Shown here one piece after another: positions 1-8,695 of a stretch of DNA of 34,451 nucleotides. Source of the DNA: Coriobacteriales bacterium. GTDB lineage: Bacteria; Actinomycetota; Coriobacteriia; Coriobacteriales; UBA8131. Numbering within the stretch: the stretch's first letter is position 1; each line of letters starts with the position of its first letter. Both the position numbers and the translations under genes were made by a program. Below the pieces are notes generated by a model. That model saw only the letters and a list, made by a program, of their open reading frames with translations, did not search any database and was not told the DNA's origin. The DNA lies in assembly GCA_031256715.1 (NCBI GenBank), contig JAIRQA010000140.1, positions 1 through 34,451 of the forward strand, given 5' to 3'.

Positions 1-2
1 AG

Positions 3-470
3 CACGCAAACATCATGCTTTTTGGCGGTGGCGCTCTTGCTATGCGTTATGGCGCACGTGACGAAACAAAAGACCTTGACGTAATATTTCAAGACAGTGA
101 AAAAGAGCTACTGGTAAAAGCAGTCGCTGAAATTGGTACAAACCATGACATAGAAAAAGACTGGATGAACGATGAGGGAAAAGGAAACGTTACAAAAGAA
201 ATACTAGAAAACTCTACAGTATTCATTGAACTTCCCGGTCTAACAGTTCTCGCCCCAAGTGCTGAGGCTATGCTTGCAATGAAAGTATGCTCAATGCGAA
301 CCACAGATGATTCACCAGACATCAACGACATCAAGTTTCTTATAAAAGAAACAAGCATTAAAACTGTTGACGAAGTGCTTGATATAACCGAAAAGTTTAG
401 ACCAGATTATTTTAGGTATCTCACGCCCAAACACCAATATATGATTAGTCAACTTATTGAGGAAACATGA
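3..470 (+). CDS. Nucleotidyltransferase-fold protein (DUF6036/AbiEii-like), 5' truncated by window edge
   Basis: Frame is open to the left edge (HANIMLFGGGALAMRYGARDETKDLDVIFQ); GG...R..TKDLDV resembles the GG-x(n)-DxD nucleotidyltransferase signature; TGA stop at 468-470. Confidence 0.6.
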   Translation, partial: HANIMLFGGGALAMRYGARDETKDLDVIFQDSEKELLVKAVAEIGTNHDIEKDWMNDEGKGNVTKEILENSTVFIELPGLTVLAPSAEAMLAMKVCSMRTTDDSPDINDIKFLIKETSIKTVDEVLDITEKFRPDYFRYLTPKHQYMISQLIEET

Positions 471-758
471 TCAGAACAAAGTAAAGCAAACAACTTAACA
501 TGTGAAACTAACCTTGCTACAAGTATAAATACACAAACTAGCACAAGCATGCACTCAAAGGCAGCAACAAGCCAAAACCCGCACCAACCAACAAACCCCA
601 AAGAGCTTAGTAGCCTAGATTCTTGTCTTAAAAATGCAGACCATTATGTGCAATTATGATGTTTTGCTTTGGCATAGGCGAAGTTGACAGCATGCGTGCA
701 AGGTACTATCATGAAATAATGATAGCAATTACAAATTATAAGTTTACACAATAGAAAG

Positions 759-959
759 ATGGTGCTAGCAATGGCCACAGAAAGCATTGGTAGAACAGTT
801 TATGCAGATAACGACATGGCAGATAGGATAATTGCAGCCATGGAGTACGAAGACGCGCATCCGTCAAAGCCTGTTGTCGGCATGACAAAATGGGCAGATG
901 AAGAAGATGATAAGATAATTTTAGACATCCTCAAAAGGAGATATCAAAATGCCGTCTAA
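759..959 (+). CDS. Small protein (54-66 aa), possible antitoxin partner of the overlapping GNAT gene; likely real start ATG at 771
   Basis: Short acidic ORF whose 3' end overlaps the next ORF by 11 nt (translational coupling layout). Confidence 0.5.
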   Translation: MVLAMATESIGRTVYADNDMADRIIAAMEYEDAHPSKPVVGMTKWADEEDDKIILDILKRRYQNAV

Positions 960-1539
960 AATCATTCTCAAGCCATTACAAAATATACTGACTGATTGCA
1001 AGTACACGAAAAAACTCCTCGAACAAATGCTCGGGGAGTTCTTTTGTGAACGAGATAAGGATATAGAAACATTTCTTCATAACAAAGCAGTTGACTATGA
1101 ACTGTCTGGAATATCAAGAACATATCTATATATTGTATCAAACCAAAAAAGCGACATTGTAGATGTTGCCGCCTACTTTTCTATAGCACTTACATCCATA
1201 AACCTTGCGGATGCTTCGTCAAACAGACGCTCCAAGATATTGGGCAAAACACCCGGAAGTGGCTTTAAGGATGACTTCGGTGGTGTTTTGATAGCCCAAC
1301 TTGGTCGCAATGATGCTTTTGTAACATCTGAAGTTAATGGTGAAAGAATTATCGCAGACTGTGAATTAACTATAGAAAAAGGCAGAAAATGGCTAGGTGG
1401 TAGAGTTGCTTATTTAGACTGCAAGAAAGCTCTTGTAGGATACTATGAGCGCTTTGGCTATAGGCTGTTGTCTGATGTGCCATCTGACACTGGACTTTAC
1501 AAGATGTTTAAGATGTTGCCTAAATTAGTTGCAGCTTGA
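949..1539 (+). CDS. GNAT-family N-acetyltransferase, possible type II toxin
   Basis: ISRTYLYIVSNQ...VAAYFSIAL...GVLIAQLGRND...YLDCKKALVGYYERFGYRLL is typical GNAT architecture (core strands plus C-terminal 'YYERFGY'). Confidence 0.7.
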   Translation: MPSKIILKPLQNILTDCKYTKKLLEQMLGEFFCERDKDIETFLHNKAVDYELSGISRTYLYIVSNQKSDIVDVAAYFSIALTSINLADASSNRRSKILGKTPGSGFKDDFGGVLIAQLGRNDAFVTSEVNGERIIADCELTIEKGRKWLGGRVAYLDCKKALVGYYERFGYRLLSDVPSDTGLYKMFKMLPKLVAA

Positions 1540-1656
1540 TAATAAAAAAGCAAGAAGATGTCTAAGACAAAACAACTATTGCTGTAAGGAAAACATAAGC
1601 TAAAACATTTAAGCATCAGTAATCTAAATCATATTATTTGATAAATGGCGCAGGAA

Positions 1657-1728
1657 TCTCATGGTCGCCAACAATCTCATGATCGCCAGCAGTCTCATGA
1701 TCCTCAACAATCTCATGATCGCCAACTA
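1657..1728. repeat. 4 x 18-bp tandem repeat (TCTCATGATCGCCAACAA-like)
   Basis: TCTCATGGTCGCCAACAA / TCTCATGATCGCCAGCAG / TCTCATGATCCTCAACAA / TCTCATGATCGCCAACTA, read directly; ends 17 bp before the murI ATG. Confidence 0.95.
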
Positions 1729-1745
1729 CTGCTATACTGTCATTC

Positions 1746-2651
1746 ATGAAAAATCTGGTTAACCAAACAATCTCTAAGGCAAAGTTACCCATAGGGGTAT
1801 TTGACTCTGGAGTGGGCGGCTTTACTGTCGCCCGCGAAATTGCATCGCAGCTGCCGCAGGAGTCAATTATCTATTTTGGTGATACATTGCGTTGCCCCTA
1901 CGGTCCGCGTTCACTTAGCGAGGTGGCTATTTATGTAGAGGAGATCGCCGCTTGGCTCTCGCGTGAACAGGTTAAGCTGATAGTCATCGCCTGCAACTCG
2001 GCTACCGCAGCCGGTTTAGAGATAGCACAACGTAGCTTTGATGTCCCAGTTATTGGCGTTATAGAGCCAGGAGCACGAGCAGCTGTTCAGGCGACTCAGT
2101 CGCGGCGCGTAGGTGTCATTGGAACAGTTGCAACTATAGAATCAGGTGCTTATACTAGATCGATTCGTGGATTGGATGCCGGTATAACGGTGTTTAGCGC
2201 AGCAACTCCACGTTTTGTAGAGATGGTTGAGCAAGGTTTGCGCCTGGATCGTAATCCTATAGAAGATTTAATGGCTCAGACGGCATCCATATATATTCGG
2301 CCGGCATTTCAAGAGATTGCCCGTGACTACTTAAATCCATTAAGGCGCTGTCATATAGACACATTGGTGCTTGGTTGTACGCATTATCCGCTACTTATGC
2401 CCCTAATACGCAGCGTAATGGGCTCAGGTGTACAAATTATCTCATCTGCAGAAGAGACTGCGCGCGATGTGGCGGATGCTTTGCGCAGGCGCGGGCAGCT
2501 AGAAGATGCTAGCGAGATAGCATGCTATCGCTTTGCTACAACCGCAAAAGAGCCACAGGAGTTTGTTGCTTTGGGGTCGGCAATTTTTCAGCGTCCAATA
2601 GACAATCTAACAATAGTAACTTTAGACGAACTGGCAAAGCTGCGTAGATAG
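1746..2651 (+). CDS. murI: Glutamate racemase
   Basis: IGVFDSGVGGFTV, IACNSATAAG, VLGCTHYPLL motifs. Confidence 0.95.
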   Translation: MKNLVNQTISKAKLPIGVFDSGVGGFTVAREIASQLPQESIIYFGDTLRCPYGPRSLSEVAIYVEEIAAWLSREQVKLIVIACNSATAAGLEIAQRSFDVPVIGVIEPGARAAVQATQSRRVGVIGTVATIESGAYTRSIRGLDAGITVFSAATPRFVEMVEQGLRLDRNPIEDLMAQTASIYIRPAFQEIARDYLNPLRRCHIDTLVLGCTHYPLLMPLIRSVMGSGVQIISSAEETARDVADALRRRGQLEDASEIACYRFATTAKEPQEFVALGSAIFQRPIDNLTIVTLDELAKLRR

Positions 2652-2658
2652 GTTCTGA

Positions 2659-2800
2659 TGATGCGGTTTAGAAAATTGATGCGGTTTAGAAAAAGACTAA
2701 CAAAGTGACCAGCAAAGCGTCCGCACCCCAAACGGCTGCTTAAGAAATTAGCAAAGTAACGAGTGATAGCATATGAACAAAGTAACGAACGACAGCTTAG
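2659..2800. repeat. Degenerate tandem repeats between murI and rph
   Basis: TGATGCGGTTTAGAAAA at 2659-2675 and 2677-2693; (A/G)(A)CAAAGT(A/G)AC motifs around 2699, 2750 and 2776. Confidence 0.75.
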
Positions 2801-2812
2801 GAGACTAGAAAA

Positions 2813-3544
2813 GTGACAACTATGATTGGTGGACAAAGAGCACATGCCCGCAGCAACGACGAGATGCGTCCGGTGCGCTTTACGCGCAAGTATCTTAAAG
2901 ATGCTCAGGGCTCATGCCTTGTAGAATTTGGCGACACCCGCGTTTTGTGTGCGGCAACAGTTGATGACGGCGTGGCATCTTGGCTTAAGGGCACGGGTCG
3001 CGGATGGATAACTGCCGAGTATTCAATGCTTCCGGCATCTACCGCAAAGCGTACTCGGCGTGAAACTCATGGGCAAACCGGTCGCACTCAAGAAATTCAG
3101 CGTCTAATTGGTCGTAGTCTGCGCTCGGTGGTTGATCTTAGCGCGTTAGGCGAGTGCACGGTTACCGTAGACTGCGATGTTATTCAAGCAGATGGTGGCA
3201 CACGCACAGCTGCAATCTCTGGCGCTTGGCTTGCTTTGCACGACGCCTTAGCAACATGGCAACGTGCTGGAAAACTTAAGGGTAATCCGATATTCGATCA
3301 GGTAGTTGCAGTAAGTGTTGGCCTTGTGGCTGGTCGTACTTTGCTAGATTTAGATTATCACGAAGACTCGCGGGCAGAGATAGACATGAACTTAGTTCAA
3401 TGTGGATCAGGTGAGTTTGTAGAGTTGCAGGGAACCGGCGAGCAAACTACATTTGACCGTTCGCGCTTAAATACATTATTAGATATTGGCGAGAAGGGAC
3501 TACGCGAGCTTCTTGCCTTGCAGAAAGCAGCTTTGGAGGCCTAA
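2813..3544 (+). CDS. rph: Ribonuclease PH
   Basis: MRPVRFTRKYLKDAQGSCLVEFGDTRVLCAATV...GRGWITAEYSMLP...RTRRE...GRTQEIQRLIGRSLR; GTG start. Confidence 0.95.
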   Translation: MTTMIGGQRAHARSNDEMRPVRFTRKYLKDAQGSCLVEFGDTRVLCAATVDDGVASWLKGTGRGWITAEYSMLPASTAKRTRRETHGQTGRTQEIQRLIGRSLRSVVDLSALGECTVTVDCDVIQADGGTRTAAISGAWLALHDALATWQRAGKLKGNPIFDQVVAVSVGLVAGRTLLDLDYHEDSRAEIDMNLVQCGSGEFVELQGTGEQTTFDRSRLNTLLDIGEKGLRELLALQKAALEA

Positions 3545-3611
3545 GCGTGAAAAATTGGCTAACTTTCATAGCGAATTTGTGCCGCTGCAAAGCGGCGAAA
3601 TGGAGGCAACT

Positions 3612-5153
3612 ATGAATAAAGTGGTGGTGGCAACACGCAATGCTCATAAGTTAAAAGAATTGCAAGCTATCGTTGACGCTATTAGTCCTAATACCTGGCG
3701 CTTGATAACCATGAGCGAAGCTGGCATAGTTGGCGCCGCTAAAGAAGATGGCGACAGCTTTGCTGCTAATGCCCTATTAAAGGCACGCTATGCCCATGAG
3801 GCAACAGGCTACGCTGCCATTGCCGATGATTCTGGACTTGTAGTGGATGCCTTGGGCGGTGCACCAGGTATCTATTCTGCGCGCTATGCAGTATTAAACA
3901 CCGATGACAACTGCTCTAACAAGTGCGATTGCCAAGTTAATGGCAAAAGTGATTCTTTTGCAGACGACAAGAGTGATATTTTTTATGTTGAGAAGAACTC
4001 CAGCCACACAGGCGACAAGAGTGACAACATTTTGTCTAGCAAGGACGCAACGCAGGCAGACGACAAGGCAAATACTAGTAAGCTATTAAAAGAGCTTGCT
4101 AGCCTTAATGACGACAATCGCAATGCTCGTTTCGTCTGCGCTATGGTCTTTATTGCTTCAGATGGTAAAATCGCCGAATCTATTGGTACCATAGAGGGTA
4201 AGATCGCTTGTATGCCTTGTGGCACGAGTGGCTTTGGCTACGATCCAGTGTTTATCCCCACCGAAGATAATCCTAACAGTAAGACTTTAGCTGAGTATTG
4301 CGAACATGAGAAAAACAAGGTTTCGCACCGCTTTCGCGCTATGCAAGGGCTTTGCGAGAAGCTCTTCTCAACAAATACTATTGAGCCTTTAGTTGAAACC
4401 ACCGTGAAGCCTGCTAATGATCAGTCGTCTGTAGAAACAGGCGCGATGCCCGCTGGTGATAGGTCGCCCTCTGCTTCTAAGTTGCCCTATAGGATTGCGG
4501 TCTTTGATTACGATGGAACAGTGATAGATGCCTCGTCTCCGGTGCGCTTGATATTTAGGTTGATAAAAGATCGCATCATTCCCGTACGTGTGGGAACACG
4601 CATTGCCGGCTGGGGGCTGCGTTACAAGATGGGGGCAGAGCTGGATCAGGCGAAGCCAAGGAGACAAATCTTTCGTTCGCTTAGAAAATTTTCTGCTACC
4701 GATGCCAATGCTATCATGCAAAATCTTTATCGCGAGGAGCTTAAGCGCTTTGAGCGTCCAGATGCCATTAGATGTTTACAGGAACTAAAAAAACAGGGTG
4801 TGCGTATAGTTATAGTTTCGGCTTCGTTTGAGCCTATGGTGCGCGAATTTGCCAAAGCAATAGGTGCCGATGGTTGGGTAGCTACAGAAATGGAAATACT
4901 AGATGGTTATTATACGGGTGAAACCGTGCGTGAGCCACCTGAGGGGGAGCAAAAACTCATTCAGTTCACAAATTTTGCTAATGAACGTTATGGCGAGGGT
5001 AATTGGTGCTTAGAGTGGGCTTTTGGCGATCATTTTTCTGATGTTCCCCTCATGCAGACGGCAACTAATCCAATCGCGGTAGACCCGGATAACCGATTGG
5101 AGCGTATTGCCAAAGAGCGTCGCTGGCAGATAGTAAAGTGGCCGCTGGAGTAA
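3612..5153 (+). CDS. rdgB: XTP/dITP diphosphatase (RdgB/HAM1) fused to a C-terminal HAD-superfamily (SerB-like) phosphatase
   Basis: Likely start ATG 3612 preceded by GGAGG. RdgB motifs VVATRNAHKLKEL, IADDSGLVVDALGGAPGIYSARYA, FGYDPVF, SHRFRAM; then HAD motif I FDYDGTVID, motif II VIVSAS, and GDHFSDVPLM. Confidence 0.92.
   Translation: MNKVVVATRNAHKLKELQAIVDAISPNTWRLITMSEAGIVGAAKEDGDSFAANALLKARYAHEATGYAAIADDSGLVVDALGGAPGIYSARYAVLNTDDNCSNKCDCQVNGKSDSFADDKSDIFYVEKNSSHTGDKSDNILSSKDATQADDKANTSKLLKELASLNDDNRNARFVCAMVFIASDGKIAESIGTIEGKIACMPCGTSGFGYDPVFIPTEDNPNSKTLAEYCEHEKNKVSHRFRAMQGLCEKLFSTNTIEPLVETTVKPANDQSSVETGAMPAGDRSPSASKLPYRIAVFDYDGTVIDASSPVRLIFRLIKDRIIPVRVGTRIAGWGLRYKMGAELDQAKPRRQIFRSLRKFSATDANAIMQNLYREELKRFERPDAIRCLQELKKQGVRIVIVSASFEPMVREFAKAIGADGWVATEMEILDGYYTGETVREPPEGEQKLIQFTNFANERYGEGNWCLEWAFGDHFSDVPLMQTATNPIAVDPDNRLERIAKERRWQIVKWPLE
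3891..4070 (+). other. In-frame ~60-aa low-complexity insertion inside the RdgB domain
   Basis: VLNTDDNCSNKCDCQVNGKSDSFADDKSDIFYVEKNSSHTGDKSDNILSSKDATQADDKA interrupts the usual SARYA...NxxKLLxEL continuity. Confidence 0.8.
4392..4469 (+). repeat. 2 x 39-bp (13-aa) tandem repeat in RdgB-HAD linker
   Basis: VETTVKPANDQSS / VETGAMPAGDRSP. Confidence 0.8.
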
Positions 5154-5211
5154 AATAAAAGCAATGCGTTTTTTTAAAGAAATGAGTGGAATGGGACAGA
5201 AAAAAAGTAGA

Positions 5212-5234
5212 CCCCCGCACATCAGGTACGGGGG
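5212..5234 (-). terminator. GC-rich hairpin followed by T-run when read on the minus strand
   Basis: CCCCCGcacatcaggtaCGGGGG; on the minus strand followed by TCTACTTTTTTT. Confidence 0.5.
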
Positions 5235-5244
5235 AGCAACTATT

Positions 5245-5296
5245 AATTATTATAGAGAATTATTATAGAGAATTATTATAGAGAATTGTTATAGAA
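5245..5296. repeat. 4 x 13-bp tandem repeat (AATTATTATAGAG)
   Basis: Three identical copies plus AATTGTTATAGAA. Confidence 0.95.
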
Positions 5297-5844
5297 AATT
5301 GGCTACTCTAAGTCAACTTCGCCTTTCAGACTATAGCAAAGCTTTTTTCAGAGCGCTTGATTGCCAAACTCAATGTCACCTCTGGGCATTAACTTTGACA
5401 GCAGCAAAAATGTTACCTTTGACTATTCCTCTCTCATATCTTCTGTTATCCTTGCCCATGACTGACAGCTTGCAGCGCAGCGCAAAGCACGAGCCTTACA
5501 GGCTGCTTTTGGGCAATATTGGATGCTAGACGACAACCTTAATGAGTACGCCAAATCTTCTTTGTTAAAAACAAAAGACATAGCAGGGCTTACTTTTGGA
5601 TTTTTGGGTTCATCTTATCGGAGTGGGTCCAGGAAGTTATTATGACAAGGTATTATGGAAACTGGCAATTCAGCCATCATTAGTTGGCGCTTTGATGGCG
5701 CATTGGTAAACAGCTTGGTAAACAGTAAGGGTTTTTTGTTTTACAAAGGCAAAAATAGCGATATGATGTAAAATTAAACATTTATGACATGATGGGCGAC
5801 GAGAAGCGCGTACATTGTGATGCACAGGCGAAAGAAGAGACGAC

Positions 5845-8163
5845 ATGGCCATTGATTCAGAAGCTCATGACTTTATAGAGAATTGTGACGATTCGGGAAA
5901 TTCCAACGGTATGGATAATCCGAGAAGTTTGGGCAGTTCAGAAATACCAAGAGATGCGGTTGTTGCACAGCTGTTGGAACAGGCGCAAGAAGCACAAGTT
6001 GGTGGCAGGGGCAGTTTGGCCATCCATTTATATTGTGCTGCTTTTAGGATGTCTTTAGAACAGGGCGGTGCGCCTACATCAGATGCCATTGATGGCTTGC
6101 GTAGCGCTTGGCTTTTGGCTTGTGAGCAAGGCGACAAGCAGTCAGCCGAGAGCATCTTTAGCGATTTTATTCCGTATTGTTCTGTTGAGCAGGCAGAATA
6201 TGCCTTTCTTGACCTACATGACTTGTTAATGTCAAAATTTCGTGAATTTGATGACTCCAGTAAAAATGGTAGCTTAGATTTTCGTAAACATGCGTCAGCT
6301 GTTCTTGTTACCTTTGCGCAATCGCTGGAGCTATTGCGAACAGCCGAGATTGCCCCTGAAGAAAGAATCGACGAGCTTTTGCAAAGTGTACGCGTGTTGG
6401 AGTTAGGCTTAGACGCAATAGAGCTTGGCATTCTTAACCCAATGTCAGGTGTAGGTGCTGTTGCTGCGGTGCCTGTTACTGCTAATGTAAATGCAGAGCC
6501 TGAGATTGGCGAAAGCGCGTCAGCTAGCATCAGTAACGATGTTAAAGAAGATATTTCGATTGGTGACTCATTTGAAAATTTGATGCGTGCAGTTGCTTTT
6601 GGCATGACTGCTACAGTTGTAGGTGACGAATCTACAACATGCCATGCGCCAGTACCAACTAAAAATAACGAGAGCACAAAAACTAGTGTTGGTGATGCTA
6701 ATGCTAACGTCGGCGAAGATGTTGTTGCAAACTCTAGCGCATGCTTAGACGTTAGCCAACATGGCAGTGTCAGGTTTGACTCTAATGCCAGCTTTGGTGC
6801 TGGCCTAGATATCAGATCCGATTTTAACGTTGGTACAGACACAGAAGTTGGCGCTGATTTTGGCGCAGCTAATAGTTATAGCGCTGACGCTAGCCACAGC
6901 ACAAATAGCGGCACTGGTTCTAATGCTAACGTTGACACCAATGACGCTGACATCGATGTTGACACTGACACTAGCTTTAGCACAAGCACCAGTGCCGCTG
7001 CCGCAACTACCAACGCAGCCAGCAACGTTTCAAGTGATAAAAAAAATGCACTTAATAATGAGAAAGACAGCGTGAACACCGGCGCACTATTTTCATCGCG
7101 TAAGTCTGAGTCAGGATCTTCAGCACAGGGAGTGCGTATAGACCTTGGTACGTTGGCGCATAATCTAGCATCACAAAAGAACAATGGCAAGGATGACAAT
7201 AGGTTGCGTTATTTAAGTTTGTCTGGCTTTCAAAACACGCTTCAAGAGATGCGGGAATTCGGTTTTCAGATACCAGGCGATCATCGTTTTGCAGACTTTT
7301 TAGCTGCTGCACAGGAATATCACGGCATTAAAGGCTTGGTGCTTTCGGACACATTTCTTTTTTATGGACCGTCACGCGAAGATACTGCTCTTTTTGCAAT
7401 GGCAACTGCCGGCGAAATTGGTCGCCCTGTTGTGAATATGGATGTAGGTTTAAATGTTAATGGTGGCGGGACAATAAAGGTAACGACACCCATAAAAAAG
7501 ACCATCTTTGGCTCACCACGCCCCACAGATCTTCCAGAGCAATGCACTCTTGTTATTCAGAATATAGATATTTTGCAGGAATTATTTCGTAGGGAAGAAG
7601 AGATGTTGGGACATCCTTACAGTCAATATGGCGATCTTGAGTTTAATACCCGCAGCTTTGGGCAGCCTTTTGGTTCGATGCGCTGTATGCAATCGGAAAT
7701 ATTAAGCTATATAGATGCTTTGCTATCTAACAATGATGTTGTTGTAATTGCTACATCAGAAAGCGGCACCGATATAGACCCTGATTTGTTGGGGGCAGGA
7801 CTTTTAGAAGTACTTAGCCCAATAAGCGAGATTGAGGTAGGTAAACCTACACAACACGAGCGCTTTGATGTTATCGCCACTTTTGCTGCTGAGCATAATT
7901 CACTAAAGGAATTAGACTTTACGGCTTTGTCTAGGCTTACAGAAGATTTGGGGCGCTACGATATTGCGCGTGTTTGCCAAAATGCTGTCGAGAGCGCATA
8001 TCGCGAAACATTAAGAAGTAGGCGACAGCAGCCAGTGAGTATGCAGACTTTTTTAAATGAGTTAAGCTTATTTCTTGACCGTAAGTCTGCTATCTATGAG
8101 CAGGTAGAGGACATGCTTGTTGAAATGTTTAGTCAGGAGCTTCCTGACTCGTTTGTGCAATAG
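5845..8163 (+). CDS. 772-aa protein: N-terminal helical domain, long low-complexity linker, C-terminal degenerate AAA+-like ATPase domain
   Basis: C-terminal order resembles AAA+ (FLFYGPSREDTALFAMATAGEIGRPVVNM ~ degenerate P-loop; TLVIQNIDIL ~ Walker B strand; VVVIATSESGTDIDPDLL; LDFTALSRLTEDLGRYDIARVCQNAVESAYR ~ lid helices). Central D/N/S/T/A-rich segment about aa 210-430. Confidence 0.6.
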   Translation: MAIDSEAHDFIENCDDSGNSNGMDNPRSLGSSEIPRDAVVAQLLEQAQEAQVGGRGSLAIHLYCAAFRMSLEQGGAPTSDAIDGLRSAWLLACEQGDKQSAESIFSDFIPYCSVEQAEYAFLDLHDLLMSKFREFDDSSKNGSLDFRKHASAVLVTFAQSLELLRTAEIAPEERIDELLQSVRVLELGLDAIELGILNPMSGVGAVAAVPVTANVNAEPEIGESASASISNDVKEDISIGDSFENLMRAVAFGMTATVVGDESTTCHAPVPTKNNESTKTSVGDANANVGEDVVANSSACLDVSQHGSVRFDSNASFGAGLDIRSDFNVGTDTEVGADFGAANSYSADASHSTNSGTGSNANVDTNDADIDVDTDTSFSTSTSAAAATTNAASNVSSDKKNALNNEKDSVNTGALFSSRKSESGSSAQGVRIDLGTLAHNLASQKNNGKDDNRLRYLSLSGFQNTLQEMREFGFQIPGDHRFADFLAAAQEYHGIKGLVLSDTFLFYGPSREDTALFAMATAGEIGRPVVNMDVGLNVNGGGTIKVTTPIKKTIFGSPRPTDLPEQCTLVIQNIDILQELFRREEEMLGHPYSQYGDLEFNTRSFGQPFGSMRCMQSEILSYIDALLSNNDVVVIATSESGTDIDPDLLGAGLLEVLSPISEIEVGKPTQHERFDVIATFAAEHNSLKELDFTALSRLTEDLGRYDIARVCQNAVESAYRETLRSRRQQPVSMQTFLNELSLFLDRKSAIYEQVEDMLVEMFSQELPDSFVQ

Positions 8164-8191
8164 CTATGTTTTAAACTAAAGATGAATCAAG

Positions 8192-8216
8192 AAGGGTGGC
8201 CTTGCTGGTCACCCTT
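8192..8216 (+). terminator. Hairpin AAGGGTGGCC-TTGCT-GGTCACCCTT between the 772-aa gene and the Rrf2 gene
   Basis: 10-bp stem with one G-T pair; no T-run follows, so it could be a terminator or an operator. Confidence 0.4.
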
Positions 8217-8248
8217 TGCAGGTGTGATGTAAGGAAAGGTTTCTGGTT

Positions 8249-8695
8249 TTGGAGATTTCTAGAAAGACCGACTACGCGATTAGGTTGATCGCCGCGCTAA
8301 TTCAGCGCGATGGTAAACCATATTCTGTACGCGAGATCGCCGAGCTGCAGGATGTGCCCTATACTTTTGCGCGTAGTATCCAGTACGATTTGGTGCGCAG
8401 CGGCTTTGTTCGTAGTGTGCGGGGAGCGCGTGGCGGTATGGTATTGGCTCGCGACCCAAACGATCTTAGCCTCTTAGATCTTATAGAGGCAGTTCAAGGT
8501 CCGCTTAGTGTTTCTATTTGTGCGTCGTCACCAGCTTGGTGCAGCAGAGAACCCCACTGTCGTTTTCATTCTGTTTGGGAGGGTGCTAATAGGCTGTTGC
8601 GTGACTATTTGTCTTCTGTAACTATTAAGCAATTATTAGATGGAGAGAAACCACATCTAAGCGGAACCTATGCGGTAACGGCATGCAAATGCTAA
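8249..8695 (+). CDS. Rrf2-family transcriptional regulator, putative Fe-S cluster sensor
   Basis: MEISRKTDYAIRLIAAL...YSVREIAELQDVPYTFARSIQYDLVRSGFVRSVRGARGGMVLA; Cys triplet ICASSPAWCSREPHC; TTG start. Confidence 0.88.
   Translation: MEISRKTDYAIRLIAALIQRDGKPYSVREIAELQDVPYTFARSIQYDLVRSGFVRSVRGARGGMVLARDPNDLSLLDLIEAVQGPLSVSICASSPAWCSREPHCRFHSVWEGANRLLRDYLSSVTIKQLLDGEKPHLSGTYAVTACKC

Noticed and set aside
1746-1748. N-terminal extension of MurI through the 18-bp repeats
   Set aside because: In-frame TGA at 1716-1718 blocks it; the repeat is a noncoding leader.
5865-6842. 325-aa minus-strand ORF opposite the AAA-like gene
   Set aside because: Shadow ORF: Ser/Ala-rich low-complexity antisense of a well-supported plus-strand gene with better start, length and domain signal.
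6876-7199. 107-aa minus-strand ORF and 81-aa plus-strand ORF over the low-complexity linker
   Set aside because: Compositional artefacts of the repetitive GCTGAC/AATGCTAAC-like DNA.
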